A DNA stretch of 64,000 bases, taken from Saccoglossus kowalevskii (taxonomy: Eukaryota > Hemichordata > Enteropneusta > Harrimaniidae). The notes beneath the pieces are model-generated. The model worked only from the letters and a program-made list of their open reading frames with translations. It was not told the DNA's origin and did not search any database. The translations under genes and the position numbers were made by a program. The stretch spans positions 519,319 to 583,318 of the forward strand of contig NW_003124895.1 in NCBI RefSeq assembly GCF_000003605.2, read 5' to 3'. Shown one piece after another: positions 42,801 through 55,300 of the stretch (positions are counted from its first letter, which is position 1; the number at the start of each line of letters is the position of its first letter).

Positions 42801-45590
42801 GTAACCAATTTCAGTAATCTCTGGCATATTGACACAGTGTCTGAATCTACATCGTGCGGATTATTTAGCATCTCTGATCCCATCATGGCTAATATTTTTC
42901 CCCGCAGTATGTACATCTTGCATGACTAATTGATAAGTTCATAATTGCTGTTAACAAAATGTCATGTTCATCATTTTCTGAGATTACCTCTGTGAATTGT
43001 TTTGGGAATTTGTGTTGTTATATTGTTCATTGCTAGTCGTATAGTATATATGCGTCATGGCAGTTCAATATATCTAGCATGCATAATTAATTAGACGTTA
43101 GACTTTGATGAATGAAACCTATTACATGAAAATATGACCTTATGAAATTCTGAAGGGAAATGAAACTCAAATGGGAAAATACAATATTGTTATTTATGCT
43201 ATTGGCTTCGTAGATCAATCGGTCTACCTGCGTATTACAAAGCAAAGTTGTCAATGTTTCACTTTGTCCTTGTCCACTGAACGCACAGGCACTGTAGTAT
43301 ATCGCTAAACCAGGTAGTATGGTCACCATATCTGTTTATCTGAGTCAATCGGAGCAACTTGCAGGATTGTAAGCGAGTACCTACACAGCCCTAACTTCTA
43401 ATAATCAAGCCAATGCAGTTTATGTTGACTGGCAGTTCATATTACTTTAGCTAAGCGCTTGTAGCTAACCAATTGAGTTTGCAGTTATATTATTGAAGGT
43501 CACACTGTCACAAACGCATCAACAGAGGGCGAATTTTAATGAACCGTCAAGGTCAGCCGCATATTCAAAATATTGTCTCGTTGTAGGTCATACGGGTCAT
43601 GAGTGACATACAGCAAATATCACATATACTATAAGCTTGCCAATACTGCTTTGCTCTATTTGAAAGGAATAAGGTTGCAATATGTCTCGTTATCGCAGTA
43701 CAGCTTGCCTGACTTGTACGCTTGACAAACCACTCAAGGCCGCATTCGTTAACGTGAAAATTTTTTATCAATAGCGACAGGTACTCTAACACTTAGGATT
43801 ACATGCCGTAACATCCCCAAACACGTTTAGTAATCGGCCTAAATTGAAGCGTAGCTACGGGCATACCACGCTTACAGTGCGTACCATGTCGCAACTGTCC
43901 TAATCTCATCTAACTTACTATATTAATGGAATGTAATTTAAAAGTCGAGAATTTTTATTTAAAGGCACCGATGATTCACGAACAGTTTCCCCACATAAAC
44001 ACTAGTACTTTCAGGTACAGTATTCAATTAAATCCACAGACTGTCATGTCAACAGTGTTAAAGCCTCACATTTTTAGCCGCATTCGGGTGAAACATTATC
44101 ATCGCAACATCGGACGAGGAAATTTTCAAATAATTTCTTTCCAACACACGTGGTTTCGTGTGGATGTATATTACACATGTATTGTTGTCGCGCGAACCCG
44201 CGAACCCGCAGATGCGACTCCGAGTCTAGCGAGGCGTGAATTCTGAACGTACCGTGCGAGGGCAAACTTTAAGTTTCAATCCACTTGTATGAAAGGTATG
44301 CATGCCAGGTCGCTTCACTGTAAGTGATAGATCACCGTGATAATAATGTGACGGGTTCCATGTACACGACTCATCAATTTCGTTTTATTTTCTCGTTTTA
44401 GCTCAAGGACGTTCAACCGAACACGGCTATCCGGGAGTTGTTGTTGACATTCGACTTGTTCCTAGATTGTTAGATTTTCATTGCGTTTATTAACTAGTAA
44501 TTGTTTAACATTAGTAAATAAATCCAACTACTGTGTTTGGAAAAAAGACATACATGTATGAGCATAGTGTAACAAAGGAGACGTGAATTTGTTTACTGAA
44601 AGACGTGGGCCCAGATTACACATCCCTAACACGTTGATGTTGCTGATAGAGATTTGTTAGTTTTCAACCTGCGAACATATATGACCGTGTTTTCACTTTC
44701 AAATGTACATTCGGCTGAAACTAAGTAGTAATGCAAAGAGTGTCCACCCACTTCCCCTGAATTGTGTGGTACTTATCGATGGTCTCCTCCATTTGTTTGC
44801 CGCATACTGTGCTCAGTTTTAAATGATTTTAATCAATGAACATGTATTAATCCATGATACAACTGTTAGATAGCAAAACAATGACGAACGTATACACAAG
44901 ACGTGAACGTCTTTGAATTCGTTCGAGTAAAGTGTGTTCACCTCTCTATGTCTCTCCCTGTCTTCAAATTTCGAACTCCACAAAAAGAAATCACTAAGAC
45001 TAGCAACACGAAATTCTATTCATGTCTGTATTGCGGAGGATTTAAGTCAATTATCGGCGCATTTACAGGCCCATTATGTACGTGATTACGACTACGGGAC
45101 GTGAAGGCGATCGTCACGCCGACCTGTTATTGTTTTCAGGACTAATTAATGCACACATCGATAATCGCACTTTTTAAAAATAAAATGCATCTTCACCGGC
45201 GACGAGCGTATTCTTAATAGTTTTATTTTTTAATATGGATGTTTTTTCTTATATATAACTGCATATCGACGTCTTGGCACAATAAATAAGCCATTATTAA
45301 GCAGCGGTTATTGAAAGTCACTGCGTTGCGCCATCAATCAGTTGAGATGCGACATGATATTTTTTGATCCCTTCGGGTTTCATCCATGCAAACTGCGCCC
45401 TCAGCGTTTATCGTCAAGCGCAACAGTGTATGGTATATTACTTTAAAACAACAATCATAAAAAAACGTAGCTACATTAGTATATAAATTAATTTTATTTT
45501 TGTTTCAAAGAAATGCTGAATACCTAGTTAACAAGGGGGAAGAGCATATAACCCGACACATACCCCTTTTGTGACAGGCGGCATTTCCGG
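39801..45590. other. intergenic or intronic, nothing recognised
   Basis: AT-rich; the longest frame (145 codons, 42285-42722 -) shows no domain. The PAS-cap exon of the channel was looked for by eye here and not found. Confidence 0.5.
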
Positions 45591-45593
45591 ACA

Positions 45594-45695
45594 TTAAAGG
45601 GCGGTGGTCGTTGCGCCACGTTCTGTTATTGTAAAATACATTGTTCATTCAAATGAAATTCGAGCACGCGCTGTGCGACGACAACTGCCTTTTAA
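45594..45695. mobile_element. MITE-like foldback repeat, family 1, copy 3
   Basis: Begins TTAAAGGGCGGTGGTCGTTG and ends with near-complement GCGACGACAACTGCCTTTTA then A. The interior (AATACATTGTTCATTCAAAT then GAAATTCGAGCACGCG) closely matches copy 1 (AATACATTGTTTATTTACAT then GAAATTCGAACACGTG), so the two are copies of one element. It lies about 470 bp upstream of the first Elk exon seen. Confidence 0.75.
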
Positions 45696-45792
45696 AGTCT
45701 CTGCTGTCTCTTATCTTTGAGCCCTAATACCACGTGTTTGAAAGACAGGGCAGACTGTACAATTTATTTATAGCGCTGACTGAACAGTTAAC

Positions 45793-45866
45793 ATGAATCA
45801 AACCCAGAACTTCTCTGGTGCGAGGGAAACACCCCTATCATTGTACCATCGCCCAGGGTCTCCACT
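45793..45866 (-). repeat. tRNA-like relic (possible SINE head or tRNA pseudogene)
   Basis: On the - strand: A-box-like GATGGTACAATGATAGGG, an anticodon-arm-like GGTG...CACC and B-box-like GGGTTTGATTC with plausible spacing. The acceptor ends do not pair, so no functional tRNA is called. Confidence 0.4.
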
Positions 45867-46163
45867 TGCCTCTTTTACACATCACCAGTTGAATATTGGT
45901 GGTTGATTCAAGACAATTATCGTAGTCTATATATAACGGAGGACAGGATAGCGTGTACATTGCGTGTACGCTGCGAGTCTAAAGACGCGATGATGCGTTA
46001 TCAAGGCTTTAATTGCGTGCTATTCTGTCCTCAGTTGTATCACATAAGTCGATACTGCAACGTACTGTGTACTCTCTTGTGAAGAAATTCCTTGTGAGTG
46101 AAAATAACGACTCCTGAATATAAATAAAAAATAACCCCGGTTTTCTTTTTCATTATTTTATAG

Positions 46164-46397
46164 ACAGCAATTTCGTCCTTGGCAATGCCCAGGTTGCAAA
46201 TGGTTACCCTATCGTCTACTGTTCCGATGGATTCTGTGAACTTACGAACTATTCTCGAGCCGAAGTCATGCAAAAAGGATGTGCCTGTAAATTCCTGTAC
46301 GGCGCGCAAACCGACGAGGACAAAAAAGAAGAGATTGAAAATTCACTTGAACATAAACAAGAACTTAAAACGGAGGTCATGTTCCAAAAAAAAAGCG
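46164..46397 (+). CDS. Elk: Elk exon: N-terminal half of PAS domain
   Basis: Acceptor ...TTATTTTATAG before 46164 and donor GTAAGA after 46397. The exon enters with two bases of a split codon and leaves with one. It encodes [19 protein letters not shown] followed by [19 protein letters not shown] and CACKFLYG, the first PAS strands and helices of an ELK channel. An upstream exon ending in one base of a split codon (for Asp if it is G) is required. An unspliced frame reads on past the donor, but it loses family similarity at once. Confidence 0.93.
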
Positions 46398-49300
46398 GTA
46401 AGAATAGAATATTATTATTTACAGACCGTTTCTCTCTGCAATATCATGGTAATCAACTTGAAGACAGGAGCATAAACACGTATCCCATAATACTCATGCT
46501 TCCTGGCCTCAAAACCTCTTATAGGTCGCTTGTCATTCTACAACCTATACGTGTTCATCAACATACAAACAGTATCAATTACAAGAAACGTTACATGAAC
46601 CCAGCCATATTGCAACTTCAACACGCACACACGGATATGCAAATAAGCTAGCACATTATAACTTGACTTTAAATGGTTGCTCATACGGTATCCCAACACG
46701 CCATAATTCTTAATATTCCTGTTTCTACAGAAACTCCTTTTTGGTGCTTACTGGACATCGTACCGATTAAAAATGAAAAAGGAGAAGTAGTTCTTTTTCT
46801 TGCGTCTTTTAAGGATATCACGAAAACGAAAGTAACCAACATGGAAGAAGACAAAAGTAGCGAAGGTAATTCACGCCATTTTCTATATATCAACTAGTGC
46901 GCAACGCACGTGATTAGACACCTGACTATAAAATTGTGCCAATATAAATTACTCCTGCTCAGTTGAAAAGTTGTTTTTTGAAATTTGAACATCGTTTATC
47001 ATTATAAATGATTTTTATTAACTTCCGATAGGGAACGAAATCTAAAAATGCTTTGATTGCCCAGAAATAGTTTAATGACATTAAATGAAAAGAGAGTTGT
47101 TTAAATATTTTTTGTTTTCGTTTCGCCCTGCAGCTGAGTTCAGTGACGATGAAGAGGAGGCCATTAGGCAAAGATATCTTCGAGGGCGTGGAGGTAAAAC
47201 ACCCAACGGATCGGGAAAACAGTTTAATTACCAAAGACGACGGAGTCGAGCAGTATTGTATCACTTATCAGGGCATCTTCAAACAAAACAAAGGAAAAAA
47301 AGAAAATTAAATCTCAGTAATGTAAGTGACGTGTACTTTAATGGCATCGAATTCCGGTTAGAGTAATCATGCAGATTACGTCGACTTTTGGTTGAAGTAA
47401 TCGTGCATGTCCCGTTTTTTTGTTCCGGTTTGGGTAATCATGCTGGTTGCGTCGACTTCCGGTTGGGGTAATCAGTCGCGTTGACTTCCGGTTGGGGTAA
47501 TTATACAGGTTGCATTGACTTCCGGTTAGGGTAATCATGCAGGTTGCGTTTAATTCCGGTTGGGGTAATCGTTGCGATTTCTCCCCGATCGAGGGGTTTG
47601 GTAATCAGACTGCACCGACCATTTAGAGTTAAAAGTAAAAATATAATTCATTAATATTTGTTTTGCAAAAGTATTTGTTTTCTAGTAAAAAACATAATAG
47701 CGTGAAAAAATACATTTGCGCTTCTACTATAAACTATTTATTTAGTTTAACTATTTAACATAATTAATGCATGTTTGGCTTATTATTATATTTAATATAT
47801 ATTAACTATTTATAGATCACCATTTTTAGTAAAACTCGTCATTCTACTTACGGAAGATATATAGCTGATTTTCACTGTTATCGCAAGTATTAACGAGTCC
47901 GTATAATGTTTTTTACCCCTACACGTGGCAGACAAAAGCACATAGGAAGGTACAACCTATACAATCTAGCGTTTTATCAACGGTTTGATTCTGGGACTAA
48001 CTTCCTGCTCGACATGCGATTAAGTTTTAAATCTATTACAGTTAATTGTGTGTTGCATGTTCGTGTGAATATATATATATATTTAATTTTACTAACAATC
48101 GGACTCCCAGTTCGAATTTTGCTCCAATTTGCACGACACAGATGGTCCATGATAAGAAAATACATTGCATGCATCTCCATTCAGTTCAATTGTCACAGAT
48201 TGCATCCTTGCCATGAAACACCACACGTATACACTTATACAAACTCAAGAACCTTCGGCATCAGGTTTCTTTGCCAATGAATAATTTAATCGAGATGCTT
48301 GTGTTTCTATTCTGCTATCTAAATAATTTATCTTTGCATACTAAATTCTTCAAAGGTAAACGACACACCGAACTTTGCTTTTAATTTAGTTATTTTGTAC
48401 TCAATAAAACTAAACTAAACTATACTCGGTAATCGCCGAGATATTGATGTATTTCCAGATTTACTGTGGGTCCATATTAGGTACAAAAGCCATATACAAA
48501 GTAATACGCCCAGGTTAAAAACAATACAATACATTACAATTATGCGAGAATCGACATTAAAAGCAAATGACCGCCGAAATCTCGTTGAAAGCTAGGAAGT
48601 AGCGAGGCTTGTTCTTGCTCTTCAAATAGTGTTTCATTCTGTACCGTATCGTGTCCACTGTTCCCCTGAGCAACGTAGCTATGGTATTTGGAACAGTGGG
48701 GCAACGACGGGAGAAAGAATGGCACACTACATGAGGAACAAAACAAATCGCGTGGCTCTCTCGTATCGTTCTCAACGAAATCTCGGCAGCCCCATTTGCG
48801 AATAAGGCCTATTTTAAAACCTGTACTTCGACTTGTGAAGAAATACAGATCGACTCTCAAACATACATAAATACCATATATGGGTATTGCTGTATTTGGC
48901 GTTATACGCATGCGCAATGTATCCTAATTATTTCCTTGTAATTTCTGGCTACCTAATTTAAATATATGCAACTCAATCAAACGTGAAATTGTTAAATAAG
49001 TCTGGAACTATGTCAAGAAATCAATAATTGCAGCGTCAGAAGGGTTTCGTAAAATCCACGTTATTTATGAATCAATTAAAACACGTTGTTTATGACATTG
49101 CGTATTAACTATGGAAAATTAGCTTTTAATCACGTAAAATGTTGAGAATAAATGAGCTACATAAACGAAAAAAATACTTGGGCACTTTTGCATTCGGATA
49201 TATCCAAATATAAAATATAAACAACGTGGTTTTTACAAAAAAATTTAACTTAGACTTAGACTTAATATTAAAAATACGTACTTTATTCTCTATCTGACTA

Positions 49301-52300
49301 TTAGTAACTTGTGACCTTTTTTCACCTGTTCCCACAGAACCTCCTTGCTCCTACGAAGAGGTCAACCTTACCAGAGTACAAACTAGCAACTGTGAAAAAG
49401 TCTAGATTCATTCTTTTGCATTATAGTACTTTCAAAACGGTGTGGGATTGGCTAATACTTTTAGCAATGTTTTATGTTGCCATTGTCGTGCCGTATAATG
49501 TGGTTTTCTACAAGGAAAAAAATACGGATAGTACAGCTATTTATACTGACCTTATAGTTGAATTCCTTTTTATATTTGGTGAGTAAATGATATAACTAAA
49601 TGTTGTTCTTTATTTTATAATGTGTACCTATTTATGTACTAGTAATTCAATTTACTAATTGATGTATTAAAGTATGTTTCATCTATTTGCATTTACCAAC
49701 AATATTGACCTCATACTAACCGCATATTTCGATGCAACAATTCGCCTTTGATGCGTATAGTTACATAGTGTTTTCATGGTTTTCAATCAACAGACATCGT
49801 TCTAAACTTCCGCACAACATACGTCAGTGAGTCGGGCCAAGTTGTATATACACCAAGGGCTATAACTATTCACTATCTTAAAAGCTGGTTTTTTATTGAT
49901 CTTTTGGCTGCAATACCTCTTGATTTACTTTATTTGGCAAAAATCAATACGGTGAGTAATAATTTCTTTTTTCTGTGTTTTTCCCGGATGCGCTTCCAGA
50001 TACACTCGAGCGGATAGTGTAGTGTATAGACTACAATGGCCGTCGATATCTCGCTGGGAGCGAAAGAGCTGCGAGACTTGTCTCAAATCGTGTACCATTC
50101 ACTTCCGTCATGGCGGCCACTGTTTCGTGTAACTATGATATGTGTAAAAAGTGAACGCGATGAAGGGAAAGAAAACGCTATTGTAGGTGCAAAACCAGTC
50201 TCGTGGCTCTCTCGCCTCCAACGAGATCTCAACAAGAGTTTTAACACCTATTTTGCTGATTTGAATAGCTGGGCCTTAGACACGAATGGCCGCCATTTTC
50301 TCGTTGAAATATCGTGAGGCACGTGACTTGTTTTCGTCCGTAAGTTGTGTTCTTCTCTTTTCTCTCGATCTGTCCACTGTTCGAATGATCTGTGTAGTAA
50401 TGACATTCGAACCAGTGAATGCGAAAAATCAACAGCTATTTGCATTGAATGTAGATTACTCATAACCAGTTGCCTGTAAATATAAATGTACTCGGTTCAT
50501 CTTTATCGCTATTTGTCAGTAGGGTACTGGTGCTATGTATTTACTGAAACTTGTTCGTCTTCTACGGGTTGCAAGGCTATTACAAAAAATGGAAAGATAT
50601 TCTAACTACAGCGCAGTTGTTATATCCTTCCTTATGTGTATGTTCGCTTTGGTGGCGCATTGGTTGGCGTGCGTATGGTACGTGATTGGCCAGCAAGAGT
50701 TACAGAATGCAGACCATGCCACAGCAGGTGAGACAACATATACTTACTTGTCAAGTGCTCTTTGAGGGAGTGGGGGGTAATCAACATATTTGACGGATTG
50801 ATTATATTTTCTAATATGAGAGTGATATACATTGTACGTTTTCAATACGATGTTGAGGTTGTGATTAGAGTATATATTGTTATATTTGCGTGTTATTCGC
50901 AATATTTATTTTCACTTAATACCAAGAGTGATCGCAAAATGCTCTAGGCAAAATGTTATCATTATTTATTTAAAAAATGACGTTTTTATGACTCTACCAA
51001 AAAACATTTATTCGATAAATCGATTAAAATACAACATACAACGAACATTCATGAAAAAATATGAAATAGATGGGATTCGATAGATGGATGTCGACTGGGG
51101 GGCCCGACGCATGAAAGAATGGTGATAATAATCTACTAATTCATTTTTTTTCGTTTGAAGGTTGGATACACGATCTGGTCCACGATCTTAATTTACATTG
51201 GCCTAACGCCACCAACGTTGATGACCTGTATATCACATCATTGTATTACACATTAAGTACTATCACCAGTGTCGGCTTTGGGAATGTGTCAGCTGATACG
51301 AATAACGAAAAAATATTCACAATTGTCATAATGCTAATTGGAGGTATTTATTTTGTTTTATTTTAACGCCAAAGTCAACTTCAGTCCCCATAATTTGCTA
51401 CCGTACATTTCAAACATTTTGATCAAAACTTTATTAAAGAATTTATGTTCAGATGCTCCAAAATTATAAATATACAAATGTGCGAAATGAATAATTATGG
51501 CGTCCAGAGAGTTACATTTGTATGGCGTCATTATCAGTCGCTAGAGCATCTCGAGGTATGAAGAGGGCTAGGATATTACTGGGTAACCAATACGCTTTTT
51601 TCCCCTTTATTTTCCAAGGTCGCTTCTGAGTTTTATTTTTCGTAACGCATTAGACGACTAATCTAGTTATGTGTTTTCCTTTTTGCCTTTGATTCTTTAA
51701 ATAAATGGTAGAATTGGATAGGTTTACTTTTGCTTTCATTCGGAACCGGAAGCATTTTATCACCCCGCATGATTTGTAGATATGCAAAACAGATAACGAT
51801 GCACCGTATGTTAAATTTCACAGCTCTCATGCATGCCGTAATATTCGGTAATGTGACTGCGATTATCCAACGTATGTACTCTCGAAGAGCTCTCTACCAA
51901 GCTCGGGAACGAGACTTGAAGGATTTTACGAGATCACAAAACATTCCAAAGCCATTAAAAAGGAGGATAATGGAGTATTTTATGACACTGTGGTCCATGA
52001 CAAACGGAATTGACGCGCACGAGGTGAGTCACGTGCGTGTTTAACACTGAGGACGTTCGTGAGAAAACATCGTTTTAGTGTTATTTCAACGACTATTAGG
52101 CTAATGTTACGGTGGTTGACTCTACAATGACTTAATTCACTTAGTCTAAGCAACGTTTGTTAAACAATCATGAATAGGTAAATCACAGCATGTAGTTGAG
52201 TTTGTGAATTATGTTATGATTGTTACCTTATGTTAAGATTGTTATCTTTAACTTTTTCTCGTTATGACTAACAAATTAGGTATTCCGATTCGCATCTCAA

Positions 52301-55300
52301 CTCATGAGACAAATGGTGGAAATTTCCTTGTAAAAATATTTTGTAATGTACGTAAGGTGTAGAGAAGAACGCAAGCGAGAACGGACACGTGATATAGGTT
52401 GAATAACATATACAGCTAGTTTTTTGTCAAGTATCGTGTTCCCCTTTGTACTTTAGATCGAACAGATTTTACTACAATACGCACATTATTTACCTCTTTT
52501 GTCATTTTCTATTTCATTTGTTTTTCTATTTTATCCCCGGCAGATGTTACGAGATTTCCCGGAAGAGCTGCGAGCAGATATATGCATGCACCTTCATAAA
52601 GAAATACTGTCCCTTCCAATTTTTGAACTCGCAAGTGCTGGCTGCTTGAGATCCCTTTCGCTTCACATAAAAACTAGTTTTTGTGCTCCCGGGGAGTATC
52701 TCATACATAGAGGTGATCCCCTTAACTCAATTTGGTATCTTCTAAACGGGTCCATGGAAGTGCGACGAGATGGCATGGTTGTTGCAATATTAGGTAAGCC
52801 TGGGATGGGTCTGTGTAAATTAAAATATAGCAATATTGCATTGCAAAATACATATGTATTAGTAAATTTTCTTTCAACAGAGTTAGGTTTTTAGCGTTCT
52901 TTGAATAGTTATATACGCTTTCTTCAACTTTGTTTTTGCATTCATTGTCACAATATTCAAATCACGTGTTACTTTTGTGTCGTACTTCAAATAGGAAAGG
53001 GCGATTTGTTCGGGTGTGACCTATCGACGGAAATCGACACAGTGGTCCAGTCTAATGGTGACGTCCATGCGTTAACGTACTGCGATCTCCAATCTTTGAA
53101 CAGGTATTGTCAGATAATTATTCATGAGAGCGAAGATTTCAAATCGGTCGACATTTCTGAACAGGTTGACAGTTAATTGTGTCGAATCAAAGTTGCACAG
53201 TCACCAACAACTCGTTGTATGACATACACGTTGCTTTCTAGCACGATTTGTATTCCTGTTCTCATACCAAAAGATACTAATTACTTACAAGTGAATTTTT
53301 TTTTATTATTGTACATAGCAGGTCAGGTTTATCAGAAGTTCTCACTAATTACCCGGAGTACGCTGCAAAGTTTGCACAGGAGATTTTGCACGACCTCACC
53401 TACAACCTCAGAGAAGGATACGACCCGGATGTGAGTACACTTTCAAATTCAAATCATTATGGTATTATACTGGACGTGTCATGCGTGGCTTAAAGGTTAG
53501 AGTGTCCGCCCAGCGAAACGGACACTGCCCGTTGACTACCGTGACTATGGTCGATTGTCCGCTTAGCAATGAGAAAGAGTACAATATGCCCATTTGATAG
53601 AAAACATTCAATGTGCGAACGCAATCACAGTATCCCTGTCACAACGAATAGCAGAACAATTATTGCGGGGCGACTGGGATATACCTGTGAAAGGGTTAAT
53701 AAATAAATGCAAATAAATTACGTTGTTCTGTACAATAAAATTAAAATTGATTTTTTTTTAAATAATTTGAAGCACCGTTCGAAAACGCCGCACGCGTTTG
53801 ATTAAAGAAACATTGTACTTAGCGCGTGTTGTGAAGGTCATACAAGACCAATAACCACAATGAGGCGCGGTAATGTGACGTTTTCCATCTAAACATCCCC
53901 ATAGTCTAGCTATCTAACTATTTAATACAGCCTTAGAATAAAAATTAACGTTATTCCGTCAAATTGGAAATCTTGAGTGGCCCAATTGTATTGCAATATG
54001 ATGTATCATTGTAGGCTATATTCTGTTTGTTTTGTAACCTTGTGCCCTGAAAATACCTGCCACTTCAGGCAAGGGAATTTGTATTCAGTTCTAGCACGAC
54101 CAGCAGACTAATCCATTGCCGAAGAGCAGTGTCTGTCTGACTCATAACAAATGTACGGAGAAAAAAAAATACATATAAAAAAGCCTATGATTAATATCAT
54201 GTGTTAATCAAATTGTTACACAACGTGCATTGCTTGTTTCAACTTGCACCTATTCTCATCCTCACATCGATCCATTTGTTTATACCCACCTGCTTTTACC
54301 GAACACCCAGCGCGAGGACGACGATATTAAACCCAGCGTAAGTACTTATACAACCTTTATAACAATAATTCACTTATTTAGTCCACCTTTTGAGTATAAC
54401 TGTATTGCTGGTTAGTTGTTCATTTTTCCCATAAAAATTAAAGTTACATGTTATGTCGTGTTTAAATTGTGTGTACGCTCACCTTTGGTTTCTAATGACA
54501 ATTCTTGAAAACAAAACTTTTCATTTCTACTTGCCCGGCCCATCCACAGAGAACATGTCGTAAAAGAGTAAGTTCAAACAACATTTCTTAGCATTGGGTG
54601 GATTTATCTCTATCACCCCAAAGTATTTTATTCATTTATTTATTATTTTTTTTGGAAATACATTATCACTTACGGGGTATCTGATGTGTGCATGCGACAT
54701 TCAAAATTACGTTTATAGTATTTACATCTTGCATGGGACTGTCAGGCCACGTATTCATTCATCGTGGAAAGACAGTTACATTTATATTACAGTAATCTTT
54801 GTCTGTGTCTTCATTCTGTAACGTATTATCAAGGACTGCATATTTAAATGAAATCATTTATATTCATAATAATTTGATATATCATGCCTGTGGTCGAGAT
54901 TCCCATCTGTTTTGGTTTAATTTGCTTCCGGTATATTGATTGTTTTTCTCTGCATGAATAAGACTTGTAAACACTTCATCCATTCAATAAATCTCATGCC
55001 AGTTTAAATACCTAGACTTGCATGCTGTTAAAACCATTTTATCAATACTTTTCCTACTCATAGTACCACTTCCTAATACACTACTTTTCCCGTTTTACCT
55101 AAATGTCTCGTATGTATGTTTTTGGACTAGTGTTTACTAAAACCCCGCAGCAGACTTCCTAAAGTAAGTGTTTTTTCTCTCTCATGACAGTATTTCCCTT
55201 TTTGTTGTAACTTCTCTAAGCTGCTCCATCTTTCATTTCTCTCTGCGTATTAGTACGTCCGCAAACAATTAAACGTATATCGTGATCATACACAACATTA

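Noticed and set aside
46268-46651. 127-codon + frame continuing past the first PAS exon
   Set aside because: Similarity to the channel stops exactly at the GTAAGA donor; the remainder is intron read-through.
47338-47538. - strand frame with repeated peptide text (ITLTGS/YPNR-like)
   Set aside because: It is the minisatellite translated, not a repeat protein.
48540-48917. 125-codon - frame and its overlaps
   Set aside because: Explained by the foldback repeat at 48565-48799.
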